DNA of 64,000 nucleotides from Thecamonas trahens ATCC 50062 (Eukaryota > Apusozoa > Apusomonadida > Apusomonadidae), in assembly GCF_000142905.1 (NCBI RefSeq), contig NW_013657672.1, positions 422,797 through 486,796 on the forward strand. Direction: 5' to 3'. Positions 1-11,345 of this stretch are shown piece by piece. Below the pieces are notes generated by a model, which was not told the DNA's origin, did not search any database, and was given only the letters and a program-made list of their open reading frames with translations. Numbering within the stretch: position 1 is the stretch's first letter; the number at the start of each line of letters is the position of its first letter. The translations under genes were made by a program, and so were the position numbers.

Positions 1-218
1 TCGACCAACCGCCCAACCCAACCCTCCCGACCCACGCCCCCCCCCCCCCTCCCCCCCCACCCCCCCCCAACCCTCAACACCCTCCCTTCCCCACACTCGC
101 ACATGCGATTTGCACCACACCCCAACCCCAAACTCCAACCCAGACCAATGCTTCCACCACCGCCACCTGTCGCCCACCAGCCCCCTTCCCCCCCCCCCCC
201 CCTGCTCCTTCCAGACAC
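1..218. other. C-rich region upstream of the WW-domain gene
   Basis: No gene is seen here. Long plus-strand C runs occur at about 40-70 and 182-203, the second ending some 16 bp before the ATG at 219. Similar sense-strand C or CCCT tracts precede several other start codons in this window, so this may be promoter or 5' leader sequence (inference). Confidence 0.4.
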
Positions 219-2174
219 ATGGCCACCCTTCCAGACGGCTGGGAGGCCCGGTTCAATCCCGAGACCAACTCGACGTACTACGTCGACCACAACACCCGTA
301 CCACACACTGGGAGCTCCCTGGCGCTGCCACGGTGGCTTCCTCCGCCTCAACTGGCTCGGCGTCAATGCGCCCCGATGGACGACCCTCGCCGCCGGACGT
401 TCCGCCAGGCTGGGAAGCCCGCTGGGACGCCACCTACGCCCGGTACTACTTCTTCAACCTTGTCTCGCTCGAGTCGGTGTGGGAGCTTCCGCTCGCCGCC
501 GCCCTTCCGCCCGGCTGGGAGGAGCGCCACGATCCGAGCTCCGGCCAGCCGTACTACGTCGACCACAAGAGCCAAGCCACCCACTGGTCCATGCCACCAG
601 AAGCCTACGCTGCCACCCAGTCGAGGCCACAGCCACAGAACCTGCCGGCGTACGCGGGTAGTACCTACACCGGCGCTGCCACCGGCGCCGCCACAGCGCA
701 TCCGCCGGCAGCCGATGCTGCCGCCAATGAGGAAGCCCGCGCCCTCATTGCGTCTGCGCTCGGCAACCTGCGCGAGGCCGTTGAGCGTGGCGACTCGACT
801 GGCGCGGCCCTCTTTGTCAACCGTATCGAGCAGGAGTTGGAGCCGCTTGAGCGGCGCGACGGAGGCCAGGCCGCATACGCCGCCGACATCCGCGCTCAGA
901 TCGGCGAGCTCCAGGTCCGCCTGCAGGAAGTCGGCTACCAAGCCGAGTTCACCCGCGTCTCCAACACGCTCCAGCAGCTGGTCGGCGAGCTTGAAGCCGC
1001 CGTCGCCTCGCAGGCGGTCGAGGACGCCGATGCCCGCGCAGCCGCGGCCCGCGCCCTCATCGACTCGTCACGCGACTCACTCTCCCAGTCGATGGAGGGC
1101 CGTGACCTCCTCGCGGCGCACTCCTCGCGGGTCGACGAGCTGCTCAGTGCTCTTGCCAACGTCAAGAAGCTCACCCGCTACTCCCGCATCATCGGCGACG
1201 ACCTCGCCGCCCTCCGCGCCGCCGTCAACCGCGCTGACGAGGCCGACGCCGCCCGCGCTCGCACCCATGCCGTCGACACCCTCCAGCAGCTCCGCGATGA
1301 GCTCGGCTCCGGTCAGCCGCCCCCGCAGGTGACGCAGTTCTACGAGGCCACAGAGGCTATGCTAGTCGAGCTGGACGCCCAGCTCGAGACTGTCGTCCTC
1401 GCCGCAAAGGTTCTCGACGCCGCCGCCGCTGTCGACACCACCTCCGCCGCCCTCGCCTCCGCCGCCACCGCGCTCGACGAGCCGGCCTTTACAGCCGCCG
1501 CCACCCGCCTCCGCTCCCAGCTCGAGGCCATGGGCCGACTCGTCGCCGACGCGCCGCCCAGCTCGTCTGACGTCCTCTCGCATGTCCAGGCTGTCTCGGA
1601 CGGCTGGGCCTTGCTCGAGCGCGAGGAGGCTCGCTTTGCCGAGCACATGCGCGAAGCCCGCATGGCCGAGCTCCGCGGCAACGTCGAGGCGCTGCAGGCC
1701 AACTGCAACGCCTGGGCCAGTGCTGGTGACTTTGACTTTGTCGAGCCAGCCAAGCGCCAGATCGTGCAGGAGCTCGTCCGCAACTATCAGCTCTTTGCCG
1801 ACATGGACGACGGTCAGCGGTACATCGACGACCTCCTGCTCTGGGTTGGCCGTGTCGACGCCGCCGCTGCCGCCGCCAAGCTCGGCGTCAGCCTCCCGCC
1901 GCTCAACCCTGGAGCCCACCCGTCCGTCCCGAGCGCGTCGTTCCCGCCAGTCACCGCAGCGACTGCACCGTCGACACCCGCCGCCTCATCAGCGCCGCCG
2001 TTCGCCTCGTCACCGGCGCCGGCGTCGGGCATGCCGTCGGCTGATCCGGGCCTCGATGCCGCCGCTGCCGCACTCCCACCTGGATGGGAGGCGCGGCGTG
2101 ATCCGTCGAGCTCGCGCCTCTTCTACGTCAACCACCGTGACCGCACCACATCATGGACACCGCCGCAAGCCTAG
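219..2174 (+). CDS. Four-WW-domain protein with a helical central region
   Basis: A 651-residue protein. WW domains begin near residues 2, 60, 96 and 619; each opens with a GWE/GWEAR motif and has the central aromatic pair (for example TYYVDH and LFYVNH). WW domains 1, 3 and 4 keep a second tryptophan (THWELP, THWSMP, TSWTPP), and domain 2 ends SVWELP. The roughly 450 residues between domains 3 and 4 are Ala/Leu/Glu-rich and predicted helical, with loosely repeated blocks containing ALxNLREAV-like and LQQLxxEL-like motifs that recall spectrin or BAG-type bundles; I cannot assign them. WW domains bind proline-rich ligands, so an adaptor role is likely, but no partner is evident. The ATG at 219 is the first in frame after a C-rich leader. 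The stop lies 28 bp from that of the convergent downstream gene. Confidence 0.85.
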   Translation: MATLPDGWEARFNPETNSTYYVDHNTRTTHWELPGAATVASSASTGSASMRPDGRPSPPDVPPGWEARWDATYARYYFFNLVSLESVWELPLAAALPPGWEERHDPSSGQPYYVDHKSQATHWSMPPEAYAATQSRPQPQNLPAYAGSTYTGAATGAATAHPPAADAAANEEARALIASALGNLREAVERGDSTGAALFVNRIEQELEPLERRDGGQAAYAADIRAQIGELQVRLQEVGYQAEFTRVSNTLQQLVGELEAAVASQAVEDADARAAAARALIDSSRDSLSQSMEGRDLLAAHSSRVDELLSALANVKKLTRYSRIIGDDLAALRAAVNRADEADAARARTHAVDTLQQLRDELGSGQPPPQVTQFYEATEAMLVELDAQLETVVLAAKVLDAAAAVDTTSAALASAATALDEPAFTAAATRLRSQLEAMGRLVADAPPSSSDVLSHVQAVSDGWALLEREEARFAEHMREARMAELRGNVEALQANCNAWASAGDFDFVEPAKRQIVQELVRNYQLFADMDDGQRYIDDLLLWVGRVDAAAAAAKLGVSLPPLNPGAHPSVPSASFPPVTAATAPSTPAASSAPPFASSPAPASGMPSADPGLDAAAAALPPGWEARRDPSSSRLFYVNHRDRTTSWTPPQA

Positions 2175-2202
2175 CGCACACATGCTCCCTTTAAACCTGC
2201 CA

Positions 2203-3868
2203 TTACACCGCCACATACGCCCCTGCCCCGCCCGACGACCGGGCCTTGATCACAATAAAGGCGAGGCCGGCGGCAGCAGCAAAACCGATAAAGAGCGAAA
2301 TGAACGAGACCGCGTACGGCCCGGCCAGCGAGGTCTTGGCCGGCGCCGGGATTGGCGAAGGCGCAGCCGGGGTCACGTCCTTGGGCTCGATGACAAACAG
2401 GCCGTGCTGCATGTCCGAGACATAGATGTACGGGTTGGGATCGCCGTAGCCGGGCCACACGCCCCAAGCGCCACCAAAGCCTACCTTGAGGTGCGAGGTG
2501 TCGTACTGGCCGGCAACAACCGGGTGGACTGGGTCGGAAATGTCGTACACCACAACGCCCTCAGTGTAGTAAGAAATCCACAGTTCATCCTCGCCCTTGA
2601 CAAATGCGTTGTGCGCTGAGACGCCGTCGTTGTCCTTGACGATGTAGATCTCATTGACCTCCTTAACCGCGTGCACGTCGCGGATGTCAAAGATGGTCAC
2701 CGGCGAGCCGATGTCCTCGTGGGTCACATACAGGTACTCGTTGTTGAGCGTCGGCCACGCGTTGTGAGTCAGCTTGTACGTCGTCGGCCAGATCGAAATG
2801 GTCTCCACGCCAGCGCCGGCAGGGTCGTTGACGCCGAGAAGGAAGAGCGAAGGGTTCGGCGGCGTCTCGTTGATGCCGCACGCGTAGAGGACGTACCCGG
2901 CGTCCTCACGGTACTGCACCACCAGGTCGTGGACGTAAAAGTCGCCCCAGGTGGCAATCGACACCGGGTTCTCTGGGTCAGACAGGTCATAGACCCGGAT
3001 GCCACCGGCAGACGCCATGCCCTTAGTCACGTCGCCGCCGCACACGTACGCGTACGGCCGGTCCGTCTCGATAAAGATGTTGTGCGCAAACTCAAAGTCG
3101 CTGTTGTCGCGCTTCACCTCTTTGGGCGTCCGCGGGAACGAGACGTCGATGACAGAGAGTCCGTCACCGGTCTTGTACGGCTCGAGATACGTCGGGTCCA
3201 CGTTGGTCAGCGAGTCGATGAACGCCTGCCCGTACATCGAGTCGTGGACCGAGTAAATGTAGTTCGAGTACGCCTTGTGGTCGCGCCAGATGGAAAAGTA
3301 GCCCTTGAAGAACGCCGCCGAGACCGGCGCCTGCGGCACCGTCGTGTCGAGAATCGAGACTCCGTTGCCGGCGCCCACCACCGCCAGCGTCATCCCGGTC
3401 TCCTGCGAGTAGTAGCCCCACACGTCGTTGACCGGCGTCGTGCCCTTGGCAGAGTCCAGGAAATCGTTGACAATGTCCAGCACCTCGTAACCGAGTGCAG
3501 ACCGGTTGCCTGGCCCCACCTCGTTGGCGTACTCCAGCCCGACCTTGACAAACGATTCCACGTCGCACTCGACCGTGTGCCGCATGATCTCCACAGGTAC
3601 CGGGCAGACCGTCACCAGTGCCTCCGTGTTGCCGGTCAGCAGCTCAGTATCTGTCCACACACACCACACACCACACATCTTTGAGTGAGACACACTCTTG
3701 CCCTTCCCCATCAACCCGCTCCAACCTGCTCCCATCACGCCGTCTCCGCCACCTACACTTGTGCACACCGACCACATCCAGGTCGAGGCTCTTGGCACCC
3801 ACAGCAGGCTGCGCCACAAGCAGAGCCACTGCAGCAAGCAAAGCCACCGTAGCCAGATCCTTCATCAT
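2203..3868 (-). CDS. LVIVD-repeat (choice-of-anchor B type) membrane-anchored surface protein, one intron
   Basis: Exons are 3757-3868 and 2203-3650 on the minus strand, giving about 519 residues. Exon 1 supplies a clear signal peptide (MMKDLATVALLAAVALL, ending near VGA). Joining exon 1 (last codon base T at 3757) to exon 2 restores frame at the ACTGAGCTG codons. The body holds repeated beta-propeller-like blades: VSILDTTVP, LSVIDVSFP, IRVYDLSDPENPV, VTIFDIRD, VVVYDISDPVHPV. These are typical of LVIVD/choice-of-anchor B proteins, which are best known from bacteria. A single hydrophobic segment near the C-terminus (YAVSFISLFIGFAAAAG) is followed by a short basic tail, so it is probably a type I membrane protein with an extracellular propeller. 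Function and ligand are unknown. An AATAAA at about 2256 on the plus strand, inside this CDS, could serve the convergent WW gene. Confidence 0.8.
3651..3756 (-). other. Intron of the LVIVD-repeat gene
   Basis: A 106-bp minus-strand intron with donor GTAGGT and acceptor GGACAG. It separates the signal-peptide exon from the propeller exon and joins them in phase (one base plus two). Without it the long ORF has a non-conserved, tryptophan-rich N-terminus and no signal peptide. Confidence 0.7.
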
Positions 3869-4549
3869 GGTGAAGACGTGTGTCTCACACAACCATACCT
3901 AGTCCTGGTCGTGGCCGTGCGGGGGCGGCTCGGCTGTCACCTTTGCCACCACTCGCCCCCGCCCGCCAGCAAGCACGTGACCGCCGCTGTCAGGCTCTCA
4001 CCATCCGTCACCAATATTGTTGGTTGAGACGCGGAGAGTGCGGCGGAATGGCCCGAATCCGGTTGGCTCAGCAAGTGAAAATTTGGACGGCCTTCCGGCA
4101 AAACCACCGAGTCATGCGTGCAGGCCATGTCACACATATCGCTGTACTTGTGATGCTCCCTCCCTCCCTCCCTCCCTCCCTCCCTCCCTTCCCCCTGCCC
4201 CCCCCCCTCTTCTTGTCTGCCACACCACCGCCATACCAGTTCCATGGCGATGCTCTGTCTGACGCATGACTTGCTTTGCTTCTCTTCTCCGCTTGCCGCA
4301 CGCCTGCGGTTGCAACCAACCCAAGTACGCGTGTTGCCAACTCCGCCCCAGCCTTAACTGCCGACCCTCGCGCTCAACTGCCGCAGCCACACTCCTCGCC
4401 CCCCCTCCCCCCCTCCCCCCGCCGCCCAAGACCTTCCCAACCCATCAAGACTCGGCTGTGGGGGAATACCTTGCTCTCCGTCGTAGCTTGTCCTCGTCTA
4501 CGCCCTCCCGCCTGGCTAAGCACCGCATTCCAATCGTTGCTGTGTGAGA
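3869..4549. promoter_or_regulatory. Divergent intergenic region with CCCT and C tracts
   Basis: About 680 bp between the minus-strand LVIVD gene and the plus-strand Tmc-like gene A. No convincing gene is seen. It holds a CCCT tandem tract at about 4156-4190, a C/CT run at about 4398-4432, and mixed sequence. It probably contains both promoters; no TATA box is obvious. Confidence 0.45.
4156..4190 (+). repeat. CCCT simple repeat
   Basis: About eight tandem copies of the 4-base unit CCCT, followed by a C-rich run. A very similar tract lies just before the VPS13 start codon at about 21416-21446. Confidence 0.9.
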
Positions 4550-7500
4550 ATGTACTCGGTAGCGGCGTCGTCCACGAACCGAACAACGTCCTCGGGCTCG
4601 TTGTCGGACACCGACAATTCACTGCTCTCCGAGCTGGATGCCATCGATGAAGCGCTGCTTGGCGAGACGACGCAGACACGGATTGAGACCATTCTGGCCG
4701 CTGTCGAGACGTTCGCTTTTAATGCTCTCTTTGCCATCGTCTCGCGCACCTCATCACTCCGCATTGTCTCCATCCTTGTGCTGCTCATCGAGTTTGGCCA
4801 GCTCGCCGCCTTTGCCTTTGCGCCCATCTTTGAGTGGGGCCCATGGGCCGACTCATCGCTCCAACCTGTGCTCTCGGTCCTCTCGCTGCGAGTGGTTTTC
4901 TCCTCGTTCCACATCTTCCGGCTCATCAACTTTGCTGTGTACGCAGCGCTCATCGCAGCAGCCTGTGACGCTGCTTATGTCGGCCTTGCCCTCCGCGACC
5001 ACTCACGGTCCAAGATCTGGCCGTTGCGACTGCTGCGGTACGCCGTCGGCTTTGCGGTCACCGTCCTGTACATTCCGATCATGAGCGTCCTCCTCACGCC
5101 GCTCGCTTGCGACTACGAGGCCGAGCCGCCCGTCCTCCGTGACTACTCGGACGTCGGGTGCTGGGAGGTCGAGATCACAGCCTACCGCATGGTCTCAAGT
5201 GTCCTTGCGCTCGTCTTTCTTATGGGGACGGCGGCTCTGTCGCTGGTGTACTTTCAGGACGCGCTCGGATCGGGGCACTTGCTCGCGCGGCCACACGCGC
5301 GGGTCGACTGCGCCACCCATGTGGTCAAGACGGTGCTTTTGTTTGGGTTTGCGACCGGAGCTGGCTCGCCCGGGGTGCTCGGCGGTCTTCTTGTGGTCAC
5401 TATGATCTCCATCTTTGTGCTGCAGGTCCTGTTCATGGCTCTGTACAACCTCAAGCTCCAGCTGGCGCGGACTGGTGGCTTCCTCGCGCTGGCCTGGCTC
5501 GGATCGATGGCACTGGCGACGGTGTCGGTCAACGGGCATCCCTCCGACGATGGCGTCTCCCGTGGCAGTAACGGGGTTTTTGTCTCGGCTCTTCTCATCG
5601 CACCGGCGGTGGGCGTCTTTGGTGCTGTTCTGGCCTGGTTGCGGCTGAGCAAGCTCTGGCGTCGGCATACCGTTGCCACCGTTGGTTCTGTGAGCAGTAG
5701 CGTCGATCTCAGTAGCTCTCGGTTCATCCTTGTAACTGACGTCGAGCTCGTGGCACGGATGCACATGGCGTCGGGCAACATTGACGCCGCCAACAGCGTC
5801 TTCCGCGCCGGCTTTGACCAGTTTCCCAACTCGGTCTTTGTCGTCCTCTGCTACGTGCGGTTTCTTGCGAGTGTGGGCAACACTGCGATGGCGCACGCGT
5901 ATCTTGACAAGTCGCATGCTCTCCCGGCATGGATCGATCTGCGGTTTGCGCGGTATCGCAAGATGCGCGAAGTGGAGCAGGCGCAGCTCGCGCGCGGGCT
6001 GACGACCGGCTCGATGGACCTTGTCTCGTACGTGCAGTTTGAGAGCATGCTGCGGACAGCCAAGTCGCACCACAACTCGGCGCTACGGGCGGTGAGCACG
6101 TTCTGGCGCACGCTGCTGCGATCTGACCGGGCGTTCCTGGAAAAGTCTGCCAAGCTCATTGCGCGGATCGACGAGTCTGAGCGGACGGCCAACAACTACT
6201 ACCGGCAACTGGTGCGCAAGTACCCGACCGCGCCGGGCCTGCTGTCGGCGTACGCCACGTTTCTGGACGAGGTGTCGAACAAGCCGGCGCTCGCGTCGCG
6301 GTTCCTCTCCAAGGCCAAGCGAGTCGAGGCTGCGCTCCGCGACAGCACCGAGCACGGCGAGGGCGCTGATGCTGAGGCAGCGTTGGCAACTGTTAACGGT
6401 GCTGTCGATGCTCTGGTCACACTCACCGAGGATGGCTGTATTGCGTCACTCAACACGCATGCCCGCAAGCTGCTCGGCTTTACGCACGCGTTGTCACGTG
6501 ATGAGTTGCTCCACAAGCCGTTTGGCCTTGCGCTCCTTGCCCCATCGTTCTCCGAGTGGTTCCATGACATGCTTGCGGACGCATCGACATCGCCGCGTCC
6601 GCTACTGGTCACTGTGAGGTGCAAGGACAAAAGCGAGCTCGCGGTCAACATGATTCTCGCACGCGTGCCGCGTGCCGACGTGGCACACTTTATGGTCATC
6701 CTCCGACCAGTTCAGACTCGCTCGCATCGTGTTGCGCTGTACTGCACCAAGAATGGTGCCGTGGCCGCACTGGCGGGATCAGTCGAGCGCATGCTTGGTC
6801 TCGACCCTGAGGATCTGCTGGGCGCTCCGCTATCCCAAGTGCTGTCCTCACCATCGGCCGGGTCGTCACAAATGCGGCCCAACGTGTCGAATGGTTCGTT
6901 CGGCTCATACCGTGAGCTGACCGCCTCGACCAGCGACTCTAGTGGCCTGCAAGCCTGGCTTTCCACCCTCGACAGGGGCGCGGTGGTGCCTCTGGCTCCG
7001 CGTCCGTTCCGATTGGCCTGCGCTCCGGCAAAGAAGCCGTGGTCATTGGCTCGGGTGTCCACGCGTTTGGCACCGGCCCTGGAGCAATGGGCATGATTGT
7101 GTTGGAGTCACTGGCTACGCATACTCTCGAGTTTGCGATTTCGGCCGAGGGGCGGATCCTAGCCTGCCCATCATCGGCGGCACAGGCGCTGTTTGGCAGG
7201 AGTGAGACTGAGATGCTCGGGCAGACGCTTAACTCTGTGTTCGTCGTGCCAGACGACAACGTTGTCGCCAACAATCTGCCGAATGTTATTACCGAGGCCA
7301 CCCACGAGCGCGCAGCACACGTCATAGCCGAAATGGAACGGCCTGGTGCGGGCAAGCAGTTCAAGCCAGCCGAAGTCTGGGTCGATACCTGGGAGCAATG
7401 GCGGATGCTTCGCTCCGCGGCCGTCGGCGAGTTTGACCGAGAGACGGGCGCTCTCCCGCTGTTTCCGCACCTCCCGGGTCTCGACGACGGCAACACAGTG

Positions 7501-10500
7501 GCACTTCTTGCGACTGTACCCCATCCAGATTCTGGTCTAGCACTCGCCGCGGCGGCTGTGGCGCGGAATACCGCAACTGGCGCTATGCGTATGATTCTCC
7601 TTCCGCTTGGCCTTGCACACGAGTCGAGCTCCAGCCGCGAGTTCGGCCGCTTGCCACGATCGGGTGGCTCAAGTGCTAGGGGTGGGCTCTCGCCGCGGCC
7701 GCCACGCAGTCCGCAACGTTCCTCGATCGCGGGCCTGCTGTCACCGTTTGATAGCCTTCCCGGCATAGACCGGGCTAGTTCCGCCAATCGCGACCACCGC
7801 AGCTCACTCACGGGCGTGCGGACCGATGGGCACTCGACAACCTCTGGCGCGCCGCCGACTGTGACCGCCTCGGTCCCCAAGCTTGGGCGATCGACTGGCT
7901 CTACAACTGGCGAAACAATGTCGCTGGTCTCGGACTCAGAGCATGGAATGGTCATGTCTGCGCGAGCGCGCCTCTCCGCCAAGCGCCGGCTGGCCGAGCT
8001 TGACTCGGACGTTGGTGCCGCGGTACGCGCCATGAAGACCAAGGCTGCAAGTGCTGTGAATCGGCTCAAGTGGCGGCTCTGTGCATCCACGTTTGTCATT
8101 GCCTGCCTCTGCCTCGCCGTGTTTGTGGCGTCGACCATTCTGCTGCACGAGGCCGAGCTGGAGCCGCCGCGGGCCGAATGGGCCTCCATGCGGTTGCAAG
8201 AGATGTCGCGAACTGTCTCTGCTGTCCAGTCTCTTTACATTCTGGATCGCTGCTTGGCGGTTAAGGATGCTGCGAAAGAGAGCGCGAGTTCAAACGCTTC
8301 AACGCCCTGGAATGACGAGCTGGATCATCTGGTGGAAGTCAATGAGCTCTTGCTGCACGATCCACGGTTCGTGGACGAGGCGCGTGGTGCACTGGACGAT
8401 CTTGAGCGCGATGTGTTCCGTGCCATTGAGCACATGCACGAGCACCACGCTCTGTTGGCGAACACGGACGGGCTCTATGACCCCGATAGTGCACTCGACA
8501 AGCTTCACGCTGGGGCGCCGCAGGTCGAGCTGTACTTTTTCGACGGCATCGGAGAGGTGTTCGCGGCGTATCCGGCGGTACCATCCCGCGAGCTCTCGGT
8601 TACCACTGCCGCGTACAACCTCGACCGGGCTATCATGGTGTACACGTCCATGGCGCAGGATTTTGTCAATGGCGTTAACGAGCGGATTGGCCACGAATCG
8701 CACCTCGGCGATGAGGCAGTCCGCGGCGTGGTGCGTTCTGACGCTAGCCTTGCTGGTGCTGACGACAGCCATGGCGAAGGCTCCGCGGCAGGAAATGCCA
8801 CTCATGCCGAGTCCGCCGAGGCGTTGGTGTTGGCCGACATGGCGTTCTTTGTACTGTTCAACGGACGGCACACCCTGCGGGCCGGATTGGAGTATGCTCT
8901 CGAGCTGGAGCATCGGGTGGTGGCTGCCACGATGGAGCAGTCGCTCATTGTTGTGTGCTCGCTGACAGGTATTCTTATCGTCCTCCACCTTGTTGTTGTT
9001 TGCACCGTGGTCGTGCCCGAGTTTCGCCGGCTGGGGCGTCGCCGCCGCGAGACCATGGCCGTCTTCTTGGCCATTCCCAAAGTGTCAGTCTCGGACTTGG
9101 TGCGGATGAGCAAGACCGGGCGAAAGGGCGGCAGGCGATCCGGAACGCCGGGAGCGGCCACCATCGAAGGTCAAAGCGGCGACAACGGGGCCCAGGATGC
9201 CAAGGGATGCGGCGAAACTGTCTTTGCCTTCCACACGCCTCGGCGGTCCAGGAGCACGGGCGGTACACGTTATTCGATTGTTGAGGCCTCCTCATCGCTC
9301 GGCCTCTCGTCGCTTGTGGCTGACGAGAGTGTCTGCCGTCGACAATCGCTCGTGGACGCGTCGTCGTCCGTCATTGAGGGGTCGTTGTCGTCATCGTCGT
9401 CGTCGTCGTCGTCATCATCCTCACTTCAACCCGCATCGCCCAGTCCCTGTGCAGCAGCAGCCATCCTAGCGGACGACTTGGGAACGTCGAGTGCAGCCGA
9501 TGGGACGGCCTCTGAACAGGTTGAGACCGAGTCGCACGGAAGCGAGCACAGCGTGCGGGATGAAGATGGTAGCACTGCACGTGCGGTGGCGTTTCGAAGT
9601 GACGCGTCGCTGGTTGTAGAACGCCAGCGTTCGATGGAGTTGCGCAATGTGTTGAACCGCTCGATGGCCGAGTCCGAGTCTCATCGTCGCACCGACAACT
9701 TTGCAAGCGCCAACAGCCATGGGCCAAGCCATGTGGCGCTGAAAGGTGTGGCTCGGGACACTGTGGAGAAGAGGCAGTGCGCGGTGCTGGTGGTCATGGT
9801 TGTCCTGGTTGTGGTCCTGGGCGCCTCGCTGGTTTCGCTCCTCGAGCTGCAGTACATGGCCAACGTGGCATCGACGGCCGCCATCTCGGGCCTTCGTCTC
9901 GCTATTAACGAGGACATTCGTGGGCTCTCCATCGAGCTCATGCTTGAGGACTCTGTGGTGCTCGGCGAGTTTGCGCACGTCCTATTGCCGTTTGATCGTG
10001 TACCCTGGCGAGAGCTCGTCTCCCAAACGCGCCCAGCATCGGTCCACATCACGCTTCCGAGCAAGGTGCCAACCACGCGCTCGCTGCTACAGATCGCGCT
10101 CGATCGCATGCTAGAGGCACAGCGGTACTTTGCGCTCAACAGCAGGAACACGTTTGCGGTGCCAGTCGACGACACCCTCGAAAAGGTCGGGACGTGCCTC
10201 CGTGTTAACCGCAGCCTTTGTCGGAGCGAAAGCGATCCGCTCCACACCGTCACCTCTCGCGGGCTCGACAGTCTTGTGCTCGAGTACGTGGCGCGGGGCG
10301 AGGCTGTGATGCGGGCGCGGTCCGAGACGCTATCTCCCAAGTTCTCGCCGGTTGTCGACCTCGAGGCGCTGTACAACGCGGAGATGCTCGACGGCCTGCT
10401 GCTTTCGCTGCGTGGCACAGTTACCTCCATCGACCGCAATGCGTCATGGAAGGATCTCCCGCTTTATGCCTTTCTCTTCCAGCTCCTCGTCCTGGTCCTC

Positions 10501-10641
10501 TTCTTCGCCTTTGCCATCGTTCCAATGATCCGCATGCTCCGTGCCAACAACCGGCAAACCTTTTTCATGCTCGGTCTCATTCCGCATGCCGTTGTGACAA
10601 CCGTCCACTCGGTTGCCGAGTACTTTGAGCTCGATGTGTAG
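4550..10641 (+). CDS. Giant Tmc-like TPR/PAS multipass membrane protein A (with one frame break)
   Basis: This is the upstream member of a tandem pair, reconstructed at about 2,030 residues. An N-terminal bundle of about six to eight TM segments (residues ~60-370) is followed by an alpha-helical TPR block beginning VARMHMASGN, the TPR_TmcB-like domain of Dictyostelium tiny-macrocysts proteins. PAS-like segments follow (SLNTHARKLLG; LEFAISAEGRILAC), then four widely spaced TM helices with soluble loops. The in-frame ATG is at 4550; the GTG six bases upstream is an unlikely eukaryotic start. Frame 2 carries the N-terminal 800 residues and frame 1 the rest. The paralogue at 11695 reads through without a break, and alignment places the shift between about 6965 and 7005, most likely in the G4 run at 6975-6978 (one base missing). 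Everything else is intact, so a sequencing error is more likely than a dead gene. A signalling or sensory role is inferred from TPR plus PAS only. Confidence 0.75.
4727..6335 (+). repeat. Paralogous near-identical block (copy 1, in Tmc-like A)
   Basis: Aligns to 11878-13486 at a constant offset of 7151 bp. 4727-4912 is identical over 186 bp. 4967-5527 and 5717-6335 differ by only a handful of bases each (by eye about 7 and 9). The short stretches between them (4913-4966 and 5528-5716) and everything after 6335 are strongly diverged. Confidence 0.9.
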
Positions 10642-10938
10642 CGCCGATTCTTGGTGGTGTGTATCGTATCGCCCACGCGCGCGCGTTTGGCAGACCACAC
10701 CAGTTCATAACCCTTAACGGTACGGTCGTTCGGACGCCTTGTCGCGCGTCTCAAAGTGAACGTCTCGATGATGCTTGACTTCCAGATCACCGACCGACGC
10801 TGCGCGACGCCTGCTTGGCCTGCAGCTTGAGGTGGGAGGTGCACCCGCACGTGATGGCGGCCGACATGTAGACGGCCGCCTGAAGGATGCCCGAGTTGCC
10901 GCCGCGGTGACGACCCCGACGACCGGGAAGGAGAGCAT
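10642..10938. other. Intergenic sequence upstream of the piggyBac remnant
   Basis: No intact gene. It may hold further eroded transposase sequence, but I cannot align it with confidence. A TTAA, the piggyBac target sequence, occurs at about 10713; a single TTAA is weak evidence. Confidence 0.3.
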
Positions 10939-11345
10939 GACAGAGTTGACCACAGCGGGCGGGCGGGAGAGCGTGAGGACGTCTTGCGAAGGACGAGCTT
11001 GCCGGTCGGCGTGGCCGCGCCAGTGGTGGCACGCCATCTTGTACTGGATGCTGGATGTCGCGCGCATCAACGCGTACACGTTCTACGCTGACACGAGCCC
11101 ACGCCCCGCCATGACTCGTATGGCTTTTCTCTACGACATTATCGACGCCCTGGCCGCCAGCGCCGACGCCGTCGCACAAGCGGAAGCGTCCCTCTCCAGC
11201 GGCTGCTCGTCATCACCACCTGTCCCTGCGAGCCGCTCTGCGACGCGACTGCCTCGCCTGCCGGTAGCTTCATGGTAAGCGATCGCGGCCGCGGACCTTT
11301 TGTGCCGCGTGCGGCGTCCATCTCTGCACCACCTACTGTCTTCTG
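10939..11345 (+). pseudogene. Decayed piggyBac-type transposase, C-terminal fragment
   Basis: Recognisable pieces of the piggyBac (DDE_Tnp_1_7) C-terminal region occur in order but in shifted frames. A DRVDHS segment at 10939 matches the GVDxxDQ region. At 11021 a frame reads QWWHAILYWMLDVARINAY, the hallmark (K/R)WW-x-x-(I/L)-F/Y-W-LLD-A-x-x-NAY block of these enzymes. At 11301 another frame reads C-x2-C-x4-C-x3-C preceded by GKRSRPRTF, matching the cysteine-rich domain that ends piggyBac transposases. At least two frame changes and an in-frame TAG separate the last two pieces, so it is not functional. The upstream catalytic part is missing or unrecognisable. It lies exactly between the two Tmc-like paralogues. 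Confidence 0.6.

Noticed and set aside
103-1332. A 409-residue Pro/Ser/Arg-rich plus-strand ORF
   Set aside because: It is a frame shadow of the WW-domain gene; it has no domain and only low-complexity composition.
5195-6073. A 292-residue minus-strand ORF, and a similar one at 12784-13878
   Set aside because: Both are antisense to the conserved TPR region of the Tmc-like paralogues. Their similarity to each other only reflects the near-identical coding blocks.
6975-6978. Calling Tmc-like A a pseudogene or two separate genes
   Set aside because: About 2,000 codons on both sides are intact and align to the paralogue, and the break matches the single-base pattern seen in four other genes.
10775-11278. 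Treating the 167-residue ORF as an intact gene
   Set aside because: Only the piggyBac-like block in its second half is meaningful. The adjoining transposase pieces lie in other frames, so it is a remnant.
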